64,000 bases of DNA from Pelomonas sp. V22 (lineage in GTDB: Bacteria > Pseudomonadota > Gammaproteobacteria > Burkholderiales > Burkholderiaceae_C): NCBI RefSeq assembly GCF_030014915.1, contig NZ_JAGIXS010000001.1:1-64000 (forward strand), read 5' to 3'. The position numbers and the translations under genes were made by a program. The notes beneath the pieces are model-generated. The model made no database searches and had not been told where the DNA came from. It saw only the letters and a list, made by a program, of their open reading frames with translations. Position 1 is the stretch's first letter; every line of letters starts with the position of its first letter. This document shows, piece after piece, positions 36,391 through 45,995 of the stretch.

Positions 36391-36554
36391 GGCTAAAGCT
36401 CCTTGGGCAGGCGGCTGTTGTTTTGCAAAGCCGACATGCTGCAGAGCCTCGGCCCGCCAGGCAAGCGCCGAGATGACGCAAATGTTTCAGCTGTTGGTAG
36501 CGAACCACCTAGGGAGTTCTCCCCAGCTAGGGCTTCCACTGGTATGCAGATGAC

Positions 36555-37475
36555 CTAGGCACGCGGATGGTGCAAGGCATGGATCTGCCGCAGGCGTTCC
36601 CGCGCCACATGGGTGTAGATCTGCGTGGTCGACAGGTCGGCATGACCCAGCAGCAATTGCACGGCGCGCAGGTCGGCGCCGTGGTTCAAGAGGTGGGTAG
36701 CGAAGGCATGGCGCAAGGTGTGCGGCGAGATGGGGCTGCGGATACCGGCCAGCAAGGCGTATTTCTTGACCAGGTTCCAGAACATCTGCCGGCTCATGCC
36801 GGCACCCTGCACGGTGACAAAGAGTTCGTCGCAGCGCTGCCCCGCCAGCAGACTTGCGCGCGCCTCCTGCAGGTAGCGCATCAGCCAGCCGTGTGCCTCC
36901 TCGCCAAACGGAACGAGGCGCTCCTTGTCGCCCTTGCCGGTCACGCGCAGCGCCGCTTCCTTGAGACCCACGTGCACGCTCTTCAAGCTGATCAGCTCGC
37001 TCACGCGCAGGCCGCTGGCATACATCAGCTCCAGCATGGCGCGGTCGCGCAGACCGAGGGTGGTGTCGGTGTCGGGCGCATGCAGCAAGGCCTCGACCTG
37101 GGCCTGGCTCAGGGTCTTGGGCACGCGCGGCGCCTGCTTGGCGTTGTGCAGGCGCAGCGTCGGGTCCTGCGTCATGCGTGCTTCGCGCAAGGCCCAGCGG
37201 AAATAGCGCTTGAAGACGCTCAGCCGGCGGTTGGCGCTGGTGGCCTTGCTCCTGGCCGTGTGGCGCTTGACCTGGTAGGCCAGCAGGTCGATTTCGCTGC
37301 AGTCGTCAAGCCTGCGCCGCGGCTCGGTGGCCAGATAGTCGGCCAGCAGCTGCAGGTCGCGCTTGTAGGCGGCCAGGGTGTTGGTGGAGAGCCCGTCCTC
37401 GATCCACAGCGCTTCCAGGAAGCGCTCGATGCCGGCCTGGCTTTGCTCGCGCGCTGATCGGTCCATCAGGTCCAT
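36555..37475 (-). CDS. xerD: Tyrosine recombinase XerD
   Basis: 306 residues. SAM-like N-terminal domain 14-105; catalytic domain with Arg157 (SGLRVSEL), Lys181 (TGKGDKE), His252 and Arg255 (PHTLRHAFATHLL), His278 (LLGHADLSTT) and nucleophile Tyr287. XerD resolves chromosome dimers at dif with XerC. The end ERLRQIHALHHPRA is typical. Confidence 0.95.
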   Translation of the reverse strand: MDLMDRSAREQSQAGIERFLEALWIEDGLSTNTLAAYKRDLQLLADYLATEPRRRLDDCSEIDLLAYQVKRHTARSKATSANRRLSVFKRYFRWALREARMTQDPTLRLHNAKQAPRVPKTLSQAQVEALLHAPDTDTTLGLRDRAMLELMYASGLRVSELISLKSVHVGLKEAALRVTGKGDKERLVPFGEEAHGWLMRYLQEARASLLAGQRCDELFVTVQGAGMSRQMFWNLVKKYALLAGIRSPISPHTLRHAFATHLLNHGADLRAVQLLLGHADLSTTQIYTHVARERLRQIHALHHPRA

Positions 37476-37483
37476 CGAGGCAC

Positions 37484-38065
37484 TCAGGGAATCGGCTGGT
37501 CCAGCATGCCAGCCTTCAGGCGCTCGTTGGTCGGCTTGACGCCCAGGAAGACCTTGAGCAGGGCCAGCATCGGCTCGTTGCCGGGCGCCGGCGTGCCGAA
37601 GGCCTTGCCGTTGACGGTCAGCTGCGTGCCCTGCTGGGGCACATGGTCCAAGTTGATCAGGTCGCCCTTGCGCAGCTTGCCGACCATCTGGATGTTCTTG
37701 ATCAGGGCCGGCAGCTTGTCGGCCATCAACTGCTGCTCCTCGGGCGTGCAGTTGCGCCCAACGCCCTTGTGGATGGCCTTGATGAACTCCTCGACGCTGA
37801 CACCCATCAGCATGCGCATCTGGATGCGCTTGGGGCCGGTGTTGGCAAACACGGCCTCGGCGGTGTCCGCCTTGCGGCTCAGGTACAGCGCCGTCAGATA
37901 GCCCTTGAAACCGTATTTGCCAAACAGGCCCACGCCGTTCAAGACCAGGGGGCTGCCCCCGAGCAGGATCTGGTCTTCGAAATCGTGGTCTTCGTAGCGC
38001 TTGCCCCAGCTGGGGGCGGCGATGGCGGCGGCGCCCAGCAGCAGCGCCCGTCTCGTCAGCTTCAT
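37484..38065 (-). CDS. Chalcone-isomerase-like exported protein
   Basis: 193 residues. N-terminus TRRALLLGAAAIAAPSWG looks like a (possibly Tat) signal. The body matches chalcone-isomerase-like proteins of Gram-negative bacteria: LVLNGVGLFGKYGFKGYLTA, LYLSRKADTAEAVFANTGPK, GDLINLDHVPQQGTQLTVNG. Usually called CHAD/chalcone_3 periplasmic proteins of unknown function; isomerase activity is not expected. It precedes xerD by eight bases. Confidence 0.85.
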   Translation of the reverse strand: MKLTRRALLLGAAAIAAPSWGKRYEDHDFEDQILLGGSPLVLNGVGLFGKYGFKGYLTALYLSRKADTAEAVFANTGPKRIQMRMLMGVSVEEFIKAIHKGVGRNCTPEEQQLMADKLPALIKNIQMVGKLRKGDLINLDHVPQQGTQLTVNGKAFGTPAPGNEPMLALLKVFLGVKPTNERLKAGMLDQPIP

Positions 38066-38115
38066 GGTTTCTCCGTTGAGGGACGCTAGCCTAACGTGGT
38101 CGGCGGCCCCGTCGT

Positions 38116-39216
38116 CTACAGACTTTCGCTCAGCGCCCAGGCTATGTGCTCAGCAAGCAGGGCCGAGGCCTCTGGCCTTGCCTGCACCAAGGCGGCCCGT
38201 ATTTCCCCGTTCTCCCCCGCCCGCAACGCATTACCCATGGCCACTGCCAGGTTGCGCCGCCAGCGCTGGATGCCGATGCGGCGTATCGCCGACCCCTCGG
38301 TGCGGCGCAGGAACTCGGCCTCGTCCCAGCGCCAGAGCTGCAAGAGCGTGGGCGCGCTCAGCGCCTCGCGCGCATCGAAGTCGGGCAGGCTGCTGCGGCC
38401 GGCGAACTTGTTCCAGGGACAGGCCAGCTGGCAGTCGTCGCAGCCATAGATGCGGTTGCCGATCAGCGGCCGCAGCTCGACCGGGATGGGCTCATCGCTC
38501 TCAATCGTCAGGTAGGAAATGCAGCGGCGCGCGTCCACCCGATAGGGTGCGGTGATGGCCTGGGTCGGGCAAACGTCGAGGCAGGCCGTGCACTGGCCGC
38601 AATGCGCTGTGGTCGGCGGCGTCAAGGGCAGCGGCAGGTCCACGAGGATCTCGCCCAGGAAGAACATCGAGCCGGCCTCGCGGTCCAGCGCCAGCGTGTG
38701 CTTGCCGCGCCAGCCCAGGCCCGAACGCGTGGCCAGTTCCACCTCCAAGAGCGGCGCCGAATCGGTGAACACGCGATAGCCGAGCGGGCCAATCGCCTGC
38801 TCCAACTGCGTCGCCAGCTGCTGCAGCCGATTGCGCAGCACCTTGTGATAGTCGCGCCCCCGCGCATAGACCGAGACCTGGGCCTGCTCGGGCGTTTGCA
38901 GGCCCTGCCATTCGATCGCCTGCCAGCCCTCGGGCGTGGCGGCCGGCAGGTAGTTCATGCGGGCGGTGATCACGCGCAGCGTGCCCGGAAGCAGCTCGGC
39001 CGGACGCGCGCGCTTGAGGCCATGGGCCTTCATGTAGTGCATGCTGCCGTGGTGGCCGGCCGCCAGCCAGGCGAGCAGGCCGGGCTCGGCGCTGGCCAGG
39101 TCGATACCGGCCACGCCAATCTGTGAGAATCCCAACGCGCCGGCCCAGCCGCGCAATTGTTCAAGCAGGGCTGCGCCATCGAAGTGCGCGCCCTGTTCAC
39201 CCGGAGTCGAAGACAT
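38116..39216 (-). CDS. queG: Epoxyqueuosine reductase
   Basis: 366 residues. Two 4Fe-4S ferredoxin motifs: CGQCTACLDVCP and CDDCQLACPWNKF; cobalamin-binding N-terminal domain with GSMHYMKAHGLKRARPAELL. Last step of queuosine synthesis in tRNA. Start ATG 39216 lies back to back with the TTG of tsaE on the other strand. Confidence 0.95.
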   Translation of the reverse strand: MSSTPGEQGAHFDGAALLEQLRGWAGALGFSQIGVAGIDLASAEPGLLAWLAAGHHGSMHYMKAHGLKRARPAELLPGTLRVITARMNYLPAATPEGWQAIEWQGLQTPEQAQVSVYARGRDYHKVLRNRLQQLATQLEQAIGPLGYRVFTDSAPLLEVELATRSGLGWRGKHTLALDREAGSMFFLGEILVDLPLPLTPPTTAHCGQCTACLDVCPTQAITAPYRVDARRCISYLTIESDEPIPVELRPLIGNRIYGCDDCQLACPWNKFAGRSSLPDFDAREALSAPTLLQLWRWDEAEFLRRTEGSAIRRIGIQRWRRNLAVAMGNALRAGENGEIRAALVQARPEASALLAEHIAWALSESL

Positions 39217-39699
39217 TTGGCCATTCTAGAAAGCCGTGAACTGCGCTGGCAGGACGAAGCCGCTTGCCAGCGATTTGCCGAAGCGCTGGCGCAAGCGCCG
39301 GGCCTGCTGCTGGCCAGCATCGAGCTGCATGGCAGCCTCGGTGCCGGCAAGACCACCCTGGTGCGGCATCTGCTGCGCGCGCTGGGCGTCGAGGGCCGCA
39401 TCAAGAGCCCGAGCTATGCGGTGCTGGAGAGCTATGACCTCACGCAAGGCGTGGCCAGCCATTTCGATTTCTACCGTTTCGACGATCCCCGCGAATGGGC
39501 CGACGCAGGCTTTCGCGATGTCTTCATGGCCCCCGGCCTCAAGCTCAGTGAATGGCCCGAGAAAGCGGCCGGCATGCTGCCGCCAGCCGACCTGGCCATC
39601 CATCTGCACACCGAGGACGACGACAGCCGCCGGGTGCGCCTCGATGCAGGAACGCCGCTTGGCCTTTCGTTGCTGAAGGCGTTGGAGCAGCAAACATGA
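39217..39699 (+). CDS. tsaE: tRNA threonylcarbamoyladenosine ATPase TsaE
   Basis: 160 residues from TTG 39217 (LAILESRELRWQDE); a longer TTG frame starts at 39157 inside queG. P-loop GSLGAGKTTLVRHLLRALG, then IKSPSYAVLESYDL and HFDFYRFDDPREWADAG. Partner of TsaB and TsaD in t6A synthesis. Stop overlaps the next ATG (ATGA). Confidence 0.93.
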   Translation: MAILESRELRWQDEAACQRFAEALAQAPGLLLASIELHGSLGAGKTTLVRHLLRALGVEGRIKSPSYAVLESYDLTQGVASHFDFYRFDDPREWADAGFRDVFMAPGLKLSEWPEKAAGMLPPADLAIHLHTEDDDSRRVRLDAGTPLGLSLLKALEQQT

Positions 39700-41084
39700 G
39701 CCGTCGCCAACTGCTCAGAAACGCCGGCAGCCTCGTGCTGCTCTTGCAAGCACCGCAGCTGCTACGTGCTGCGCCCAACGCCGCCAGCATCGTGGCCGTG
39801 CGCGTCTGGCCGGCGGCCGATTACACCCGCGTCACGCTGGAGTCGGACCGGCCGCTCGATGCCAAGCATTTCATGGTCGACAAGCCCGACCGCCTGGTCA
39901 TCGACATCGAAGGTCTGGAGCTGAGCCCTGGCCTGCGCGAGCTGGTCAAGAAGGTGCGCGCCGACGACCCCTACATCTCCGGCGTGCGGGTGGGCCAGAA
40001 CACGCCGACTGTGGTGCGCATCGTGCTCGACCTGAAGCAGGTCGCGGCGCCGCAGATCTTCACCTTGAAGCCGGTCGCGCCGTACCAGCACCGCCTGGTG
40101 TTCGACCTGCATCCGGCCGAGGAGCCCGATCCGCTCTTGGCCCTGGTGCGCGAGAAGGAACAGGCCGAGGCCAAGGCGGCGGCGGCCGTCAATGACGCGC
40201 TGGACGAACTGGTGCGCAAGATCGAGCGGCCGCCCGAGCTGCCCCGCAAGAGCGACCCGGCGGCCAGCGCGCTGCGCCCTGCCCCGCCGCCCGGCCCTTC
40301 GACGCCTGCCAGTGCGATGACGCCCGCGCCCGCACCCAGCCTGCCGCCGCCCTCGCAGCGCCAGCTGGACCGCCTGATCGTGATCGCCCTCGACCCCGGC
40401 CATGGCGGCGAGGACCCTGGTGCCGTGGGGCCCAGTGGCCTCAAGGAAAAGGACGTGGTGCTGGCCGTCGCGCTGAAGCTGCGCGACAAGCTCAATGCCA
40501 ACCGCAACATCCGCGTGATGCTGACCCGCGATGCCGACTTCTTCGTGCCCTTGCAGGACCGCGTGCGCAAGGCCCGCCGCGTGCAGGCCGACCTCTTCGT
40601 CTCCATCCATGCCGATGCCTTCTTCACGCCGCAGGCGCGCGGCGCCTCGGTGTTCGCGCTCAGCGATGGTGCGGCCAGCAGCAATGCCGCCCGCTGGATG
40701 GCCGACAAGGAGAACGCCTCCGATCAGGTGGGCGGCATCAGCAATGTGAAGGTCAAGGACGCAGCCGTGCTCAAGACCTTGCTGGACATGAGCACCTCGG
40801 CCCAGATCAAGGACAGCCTGCGCCTCGGCGGCGAAGTGCTGGGCCAGATCGGCCAAGTCGGCCGCCTGCACAAGAAGCAGGTCGAGCAGGCGGGCTTTGT
40901 GGTGCTGAAGGCACCCGACATCCCGTCCATCCTCGTGGAGACCGCCTTCATCTCCAACCCGGAGGAGGAAGCCAAGCTGCGCGACCCGGCCTACCAGCAG
41001 AAACTGGTCGAGGCGCTGGCCACCGGGATCGCACGCTACTTCGCGAAGAATCCTCCGCTGGCCCGTCACCGGGCCTTGTCATAG
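39696..41084 (+). CDS. amiC: N-acetylmuramoyl-L-alanine amidase, AmiC type
   Basis: 462 residues from ATG 39696. Signal with twin Arg (MSRRQLLRNAGSLVLLLQ). AMIN domain at about 30-140 (VAVRVWPAADYTRVTLESDR); Ala/Pro-rich linker; Amidase_3 domain with zinc ligands in ALDPGHGGEDPGAVG, SIHADAF and ILVETAFISNPEEE. Cuts peptide stems from glycan during cell separation. Tat export is typical of AmiC. Overlaps tsaE by four bases. Confidence 0.92.
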   Translation: MSRRQLLRNAGSLVLLLQAPQLLRAAPNAASIVAVRVWPAADYTRVTLESDRPLDAKHFMVDKPDRLVIDIEGLELSPGLRELVKKVRADDPYISGVRVGQNTPTVVRIVLDLKQVAAPQIFTLKPVAPYQHRLVFDLHPAEEPDPLLALVREKEQAEAKAAAAVNDALDELVRKIERPPELPRKSDPAASALRPAPPPGPSTPASAMTPAPAPSLPPPSQRQLDRLIVIALDPGHGGEDPGAVGPSGLKEKDVVLAVALKLRDKLNANRNIRVMLTRDADFFVPLQDRVRKARRVQADLFVSIHADAFFTPQARGASVFALSDGAASSNAARWMADKENASDQVGGISNVKVKDAAVLKTLLDMSTSAQIKDSLRLGGEVLGQIGQVGRLHKKQVEQAGFVVLKAPDIPSILVETAFISNPEEEAKLRDPAYQQKLVEALATGIARYFAKNPPLARHRALS

Positions 41085-41133
41085 CCCTTGCTACATCGAG
41101 GCCCGTCGAGGCCCCGGTGCCAGTCTCGGCAGC

Positions 41134-41793
41134 TCACTTCGGCTGCTTGACGATGCGCAGATAGGGCTTCGGTGCCTTCCAGCCTTCGGGGAACAGCGTC
41201 CTGGCGTCGTCGTCCGACACCGAGCCGGCAATGATCACGTCGTCGCCCTGCTTCCAGTTCACCGGCGTGGCGACCTTGTGCTTGGCCGTCATCTGCATGG
41301 AGTCGACCACGCGCAGGATTTCGTCGAAGTTGCGGCCCGTGGTCATCGGGTAGGTCATCATCAGCTTGATCTTCTTGTCCGGGCCGATGACGAAGACCGA
41401 GCGCACCGTGGCATTGGTGGCGGCGGTGCGGCCGTCCGAGCCACCGGCTTCATCGGCGGGCAGCATGTTGTAGAGCTTGGCCACGGCCAGATCGGTGTCG
41501 CCAATCATCGGGTACTGGGGCAGATGGCCCTGGGTCTCCTCGATGTCGGCGGCCCAGCGCGCGTGGTTGTCCACCGGGTCGATGGACAGGCCGATCAGCT
41601 TGGTGTTGCGCTTGGTGAACTCCGGCTGGATCTTGGCCATGTAGCCCAGCTCGGTGGTGCAGACCGGCGTGAAATCCTTGGGATGCGAGAACAGGATGGC
41701 CCAGCCGTCGCCGATCCAGTCGTGGAACTTGATCGTGCCCTGGGTGGTGGCGGCAGTGAAATCCGGTGCGATGTCGTTGATGCGCAAAGACAT
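41134..41793 (-). CDS. 1-Cys peroxiredoxin (Prx6 subfamily)
   Basis: 219 residues. Peroxidatic Cys45 in HPKDFTPVCTTELG; no other Cys, so no resolving residue in the chain. Long C-terminal arm (FPEGWKAPKPYLRIVKQ) is typical of Prx6. Reduces peroxides with an external thiol. Single gene. Confidence 0.94.
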   Translation of the reverse strand: MSLRINDIAPDFTAATTQGTIKFHDWIGDGWAILFSHPKDFTPVCTTELGYMAKIQPEFTKRNTKLIGLSIDPVDNHARWAADIEETQGHLPQYPMIGDTDLAVAKLYNMLPADEAGGSDGRTAATNATVRSVFVIGPDKKIKLMMTYPMTTGRNFDEILRVVDSMQMTAKHKVATPVNWKQGDDVIIAGSVSDDDARTLFPEGWKAPKPYLRIVKQPK

Positions 41794-41886
41794 GGTGCTA
41801 GCTCCCGATGTGTGTGCCTGGTGAGGAAGGCGCGATCCGTCCGGCGCCGGTGGATCGCGTGGACCGAATTTAGTCCTTTGAAATGA

Positions 41887-44800
41887 CTACTTTCCCAACG
41901 TGGCCGGCGCCGGCGGCACATGGCGCTGGATGGGCTTCCAGGTCTCCAGGCGCTTCAGCACATTGGCGATGGCCGCATCGAGCTGGGTGTCCTGGCCCTT
42001 GTTGACGGCGGCCGGGTCGAGTTCGACGTCGATATCCGGCGCCACGCCCTCGTTCTCGATCCGCCATTCGCCTTCCGGCGTGTAGAAGCGGAAGTAAGGC
42101 ACCACCAGCGAGCCGCCATCGATCAGGTTGGGGTTGATCGAGATGCCGATCAGCCCACCCCAGGTGCGCTTGCCGATCAGCGGGCCGAGGCCCACGCGCT
42201 TGAAGGCATAGGGCATGAAGTCGCCACCCGAACCGGCGTCCTGGTCCACCAGCATGGCCTTGGGGCCGTAGATCGCGCCGCCGGGGGTGTCGAACACGAG
42301 GCCGTCGCGGTCCTTCCAGCTCGACAGGTAGGGCCGGCTCAAAAGCTCGGTCACGTAGTTGGCCGCCTGGCCGCCGCCGTTGCGGCGGTCGTCCACGATC
42401 AGGGCCTGCTTGTCGACCTGGGCGAAGAACATGCGGTTGAAGGAGCGGAAACCGCCGGTGCCAGTGTCGGGCATGTAGACGTAGGCGACCTTGCCGCCGG
42501 ACTTCTGCTGCACGTACTGGTGGTTGCGCTCGATCCAGTCCCACTGGCGCAGCGCGGCTTCGTTGGCGATCGGTTCCACCACCACCTCGCGGCTGCCCTT
42601 GCCGCTGGCATCGCTGGCCACGGTCAGGCTGACCTGCTTGCCCACCAGGTTCTCCAGGCGCGAGTAGAGGTTCTGCTTGGCATCGACCTGGTGGCCGTTC
42701 ACGGCCAGGATGAATTCCCCTGCCTTCACGTTGGCGCCCGGCGTTGCCAAAGGCGCCTTCATGAAGGGGCTCCAGCGGTCGCCGGCCAGCACCTTGCTCA
42801 CCTTGTAGCGGCCGCTTTCCACCGTGAAGTCGGCACCCAGCAGGCCCACGCTGACGGTCGGCTCCGAATGCTGGTCGCCGCCGCCGATGCGGTTGTGGCC
42901 GACCTGCAGCTCACCAATCATCTCGACCAGCAGGTCGTTCAGGTCCTCGCGGCGCTGCACATGCGCGAGCAGCGGCAGGTAGCGCTTGTAGATGCCGTCC
43001 CAGTCCAGGCCATGCAGGCCGGCGTCGTAGAAGTACTCCTTCTCCATCCACCAGGTCTCGTCGAAGATCTGCTTCCATTCGGCACGCAGGTCAACCTTGG
43101 TGCGCAGGCCGGAGAGGTCGATGGGCTTGGGATCGAGCTTCTCCTTGGCATCCGAGATGTCGAGGCGGCCGCGCGATCCCTGCAGCAGGATCTTCTTGCC
43201 ATCGGCGCTCAGGCTGTAGCCGTTCAGGCCAGTGCGCACCGAGACGGCCTTGCGCTCCTCGAAGTCGAAGCGGTAGAGCTCGCCACTGGCATCACCAAAG
43301 GTGGCCGGCAGCTCGTTGCTGATGCCGGGCTGGCGACGTTCCATGTAGAACAGTGCGCCGTCGGCGGCCACGGCCAGGCTGTCGTAGGCGCGTTCGGCCA
43401 CCGGCAGCGCCACGATGCGCTGCTGCAGGCCTTCCACGTCCAGGCGCACCGGCCTGACCTTGTCGTCCTTCTTCTCGTCTTTCTTGTCAGCGGGCTTGGC
43501 AGCAGAAGCGGCCGATGCTGCAGGCGCAGCAGCTTCCGGCTTCTTCGCTTCTTCCTTCTTGGCGTCCTCGTCTCCACCCTTGGGCGGCAGCGGCGACTTG
43601 CCGTCGCTGGCCAGCACGGCGGCGTAGATGCCGGAGCGCACCGAACGTTCCTGCGTCGACATGTCGAGGCCGACCAGGGTCGGGCCGGCATTGATCGAGG
43701 CCGTGAAGAACAGGTAGTCGCCCTTGCTCGAGAACGCCGGATCGTCGGCATGGCTCAGGCCGTCGCTGACCGGGATCTGCTTGCCCGTCTGCAGGTCGGC
43801 GATGCGCACCTGGCTGAAGGAGTTGGCGATGGTCACGGCGTAGGCCAGGTAGCGGCTGTCCGGCGAGAACACGGCGTTGAAGCTGCCGCGGCGGCGCAGG
43901 CTGCTGTCGATCTTGTTCAGCTGGCCGCGCTTGGGGCCTTCGACCAGCGAGATCGTGTACAGGTTCAGGTGGTTGTCTTCCACCACCAGCGTCTGACCAT
44001 TGGGCGACCAGTCGCGCAGCGAGAAGTAGCCGTTCTTGGGCAGCGGCAGCACCTCGGGCTTGCCGGTGCCGGTCTGGCTTTGCAGCACGATCTGGTGCTG
44101 CATGCCGGGGGCATCGGAGATGTAGGCGACGCGTTGCCCGTCAGGGCTCCACAGTGCGTCCTTCTCGCGCACGCCGGAGGTTTCGGTCAGGTTGCGCACC
44201 GAGCCGTCCTTGACCGGCACAGTGAACACGTCGCCACGGGCACTGACCACCACACGCTTGCCGGTGGCCGAGAGCTGGGCCGAGGTCAGGTTGCGGCCCG
44301 CGTCCTTCCACTGCGTGCGCGCCTGGATGGAGGCGGTGTTGATGCCGACGTTGATGTCGCGCGCGGCGCCGCCGTCGAGGCTCAGCTCCTTGATGCGGCC
44401 ACCGACCTCGTAGACCACCGTGCGGCCGCTCGCCTCGACGCTCTTGACGTCCCAAACCGTTTCCTTCGTCAGCTGGCGCAGTGCCTTGGTCTTGCTGTTG
44501 TAGGCGAACAGATTGGCGGCGCCATCGTTGCGGTCCGAGATGAACACGACCTCGTCACCGGCCCAGACCGGGTTGGTGTCGCTCGCGTTGACGTGGGGAA
44601 TCTGCTCCCACTGGTTGGTGGCCGGGTCGATGATCCAGACCGGCGGCGTGGTGCCGCCACGGCTCTGGCGCCAGCCGGCCGTGCCCACATAGGCCTGGCG
44701 GTAGGGGCGGTAGGCGAGCTTCTTGCCATCCGGCGACCAGTTGCCTTCGTAGGCCACGGCCTCCATCAGCTTGCGCTCGAAGCCGCCTTCGGCATCGATC

Positions 44801-45228
44801 TCGAACAGTTGGTTGCTGCGGTTGTTGGCCACCTCGCGCGAGGAGGCGAACAGCACGCGCTTGCCGTCCGGGCTCCAGCCGCTCACCACATCGGCCGACG
44901 GATGCCAGGTCAGTCGGCGGGGCTGGCCGCCTTCGGCCGGGATCACATAGACGTCGGTGTTGCCGTCATAGCTGGCGGAGAAGGCGATGCTCTTGCCGTC
45001 CGGCGAGAAATGCGGCGAGAACTCGGCCGCCGCGTGGGTCGTCAGGCGGCGCGGGTTGCTGCCGTCGCGGCCGGCGATCCAGAGGTCGCCCGCATAGACG
45101 AAAGCCAGCTGCGTGGCCGAGATCGTGGGCTGGCGCAAGAGCCGGGTCGGTTCTTCAGCAGCCTGCGCGGCCTGAGTCACGCCGACCAGGGCCAATGCCG
45201 CGACCAGCGCGGAAAGACGGTACTTCAT
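41887..45228 (-). CDS. Tricorn-like S41 protease, periplasmic
   Basis: 1113 residues from ATG 45228, preceded by AAGGAGA. Signal peptide LVAALALVGVTQAAQAA. A WD40/PD40-like beta-propeller covers about 30-530 (SPDGKSIAFSASYDGNTDVY, SPDGQRVAYISDAPG). A Lys/Glu/Asp/Ala-rich linker sits near 545-595. Then a C1-type domain (WKQIFDETWWMEKEYFYDAG), PDZ (VKAGEFILAVNGHQVDAKQN) and S41 catalytic core with the Ser in DQDAGSGGDFMPY. Probably degrades peptides in the periplasm. Overlaps dedA stop by four bases. Confidence 0.92.
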   Translation of the reverse strand: MKYRLSALVAALALVGVTQAAQAAEEPTRLLRQPTISATQLAFVYAGDLWIAGRDGSNPRRLTTHAAAEFSPHFSPDGKSIAFSASYDGNTDVYVIPAEGGQPRRLTWHPSADVVSGWSPDGKRVLFASSREVANNRSNQLFEIDAEGGFERKLMEAVAYEGNWSPDGKKLAYRPYRQAYVGTAGWRQSRGGTTPPVWIIDPATNQWEQIPHVNASDTNPVWAGDEVVFISDRNDGAANLFAYNSKTKALRQLTKETVWDVKSVEASGRTVVYEVGGRIKELSLDGGAARDINVGINTASIQARTQWKDAGRNLTSAQLSATGKRVVVSARGDVFTVPVKDGSVRNLTETSGVREKDALWSPDGQRVAYISDAPGMQHQIVLQSQTGTGKPEVLPLPKNGYFSLRDWSPNGQTLVVEDNHLNLYTISLVEGPKRGQLNKIDSSLRRRGSFNAVFSPDSRYLAYAVTIANSFSQVRIADLQTGKQIPVSDGLSHADDPAFSSKGDYLFFTASINAGPTLVGLDMSTQERSVRSGIYAAVLASDGKSPLPPKGGDEDAKKEEAKKPEAAAPAASAASAAKPADKKDEKKDDKVRPVRLDVEGLQQRIVALPVAERAYDSLAVAADGALFYMERRQPGISNELPATFGDASGELYRFDFEERKAVSVRTGLNGYSLSADGKKILLQGSRGRLDISDAKEKLDPKPIDLSGLRTKVDLRAEWKQIFDETWWMEKEYFYDAGLHGLDWDGIYKRYLPLLAHVQRREDLNDLLVEMIGELQVGHNRIGGGDQHSEPTVSVGLLGADFTVESGRYKVSKVLAGDRWSPFMKAPLATPGANVKAGEFILAVNGHQVDAKQNLYSRLENLVGKQVSLTVASDASGKGSREVVVEPIANEAALRQWDWIERNHQYVQQKSGGKVAYVYMPDTGTGGFRSFNRMFFAQVDKQALIVDDRRNGGGQAANYVTELLSRPYLSSWKDRDGLVFDTPGGAIYGPKAMLVDQDAGSGGDFMPYAFKRVGLGPLIGKRTWGGLIGISINPNLIDGGSLVVPYFRFYTPEGEWRIENEGVAPDIDVELDPAAVNKGQDTQLDAAIANVLKRLETWKPIQRHVPPAPATLGK

Positions 45229-45881
45229 GCGGTCTCCTTGTTGGGGCGTCGCAGCTTGGATCTCAGGCCGCCGCCGATTGCAATCAGGCCAGGGATGATG
45301 ATCATGGCCCAGATGATTTTTTCGAGGTTCGCCTGCACCCAGGGCACATTGCCAAACAGGTAGCCGACCATGGTGATGCCCACAACCCAAAGCAGGCCGC
45401 CGCTGACGTCGTACAGCGTGAACTTGCTGCGCGTCATCTGTGCCACGCCCGCCACGAAGGGCGCGAAGGTGCGCACAAAGGGCATGAAGCGCGCGATCAC
45501 GATGGTGATGCCGCCATGGCGCTCATAGAAGGCGTGGGCCTGGTCGAAGGCCTTGCGGTTGAAGAAGCGCGAGTTCTCCCACTGGAAGACCTTGGGCCCG
45601 AAGTAGCGGCCTATCGCGTAATTGCTCTGGTTGCCGGCCACGGCGGCCACGCTCATCAGGCTGATAGAGAGGCCGAGATCCAGCAAGCCCGTGCCGCACA
45701 TCGCACCGACGATGAAGAGCAGCGAGTCACCCGGCAGAAAGGGCATCACCACGACGCCGGTCTCCACGAAGATGATCAGGAACAAGAGGCCGTAGATCCA
45801 GGCGCCGTGGGCCGCCACGAAGGTGGCGAGATGCTTGTCCACATGGACGACGAAGTCGATCAGCAGGGTGATGAATTCCAT
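45225..45881 (-). CDS. DedA-family membrane protein
   Basis: 218 residues. DedA marks: VVMPFLPGDSLLFIVGAM, then FGPKVFQWENSRFFNR and FMPFVRTFAPFVAGVAQM with the conserved Arg. DedA proteins are undecaprenyl-phosphate/phospholipid flippases or half-transporters. Upstream of and coupled to the tricorn-like protease gene. Confidence 0.92.
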   Translation of the reverse strand: MEFITLLIDFVVHVDKHLATFVAAHGAWIYGLLFLIIFVETGVVVMPFLPGDSLLFIVGAMCGTGLLDLGLSISLMSVAAVAGNQSNYAIGRYFGPKVFQWENSRFFNRKAFDQAHAFYERHGGITIVIARFMPFVRTFAPFVAGVAQMTRSKFTLYDVSGGLLWVVGITMVGYLFGNVPWVQANLEKIIWAMIIIPGLIAIGGGLRSKLRRPNKETA

Positions 45882-45961
45882 GGCGGCGCATTATGCGGTG
45901 CCACAGCAGAAACGAATGGCATGGCGAGATCAAGCTCTCACAATGGCCCGGTCGCTGATCC

Positions 45962-45988
45962 AAGTCCCTCAAGTCCCTCAAGTCCCTT
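45962..45988. repeat. 9-bp tandem repeat (AAGTCCCTC), three copies
   Basis: Units at 45962, 45971 and 45980, the third ending in T. It lies 8 bases before the hydrolase start, where the ribosome would bind, so copy number could change expression. Confidence 0.7.
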
Positions 45989-45995
45989 TACCCCG

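Noticed and set aside
34111-36396. 761-residue plus-strand frame opposite the TonB receptor
   Set aside because: Shadow frame of low complexity; the receptor is unmistakable on the minus strand.
36391-36554. Possible cobalamin riboswitch upstream of the TonB receptor
   Set aside because: Too short, and no B12-box-like sequence is present.
41920-45363. 1147-residue open frame on the plus strand opposite the tricorn-like protease
   Set aside because: Shadow frame of a GC-rich gene; no recognisable domain, and the minus strand encodes a complete known protein.
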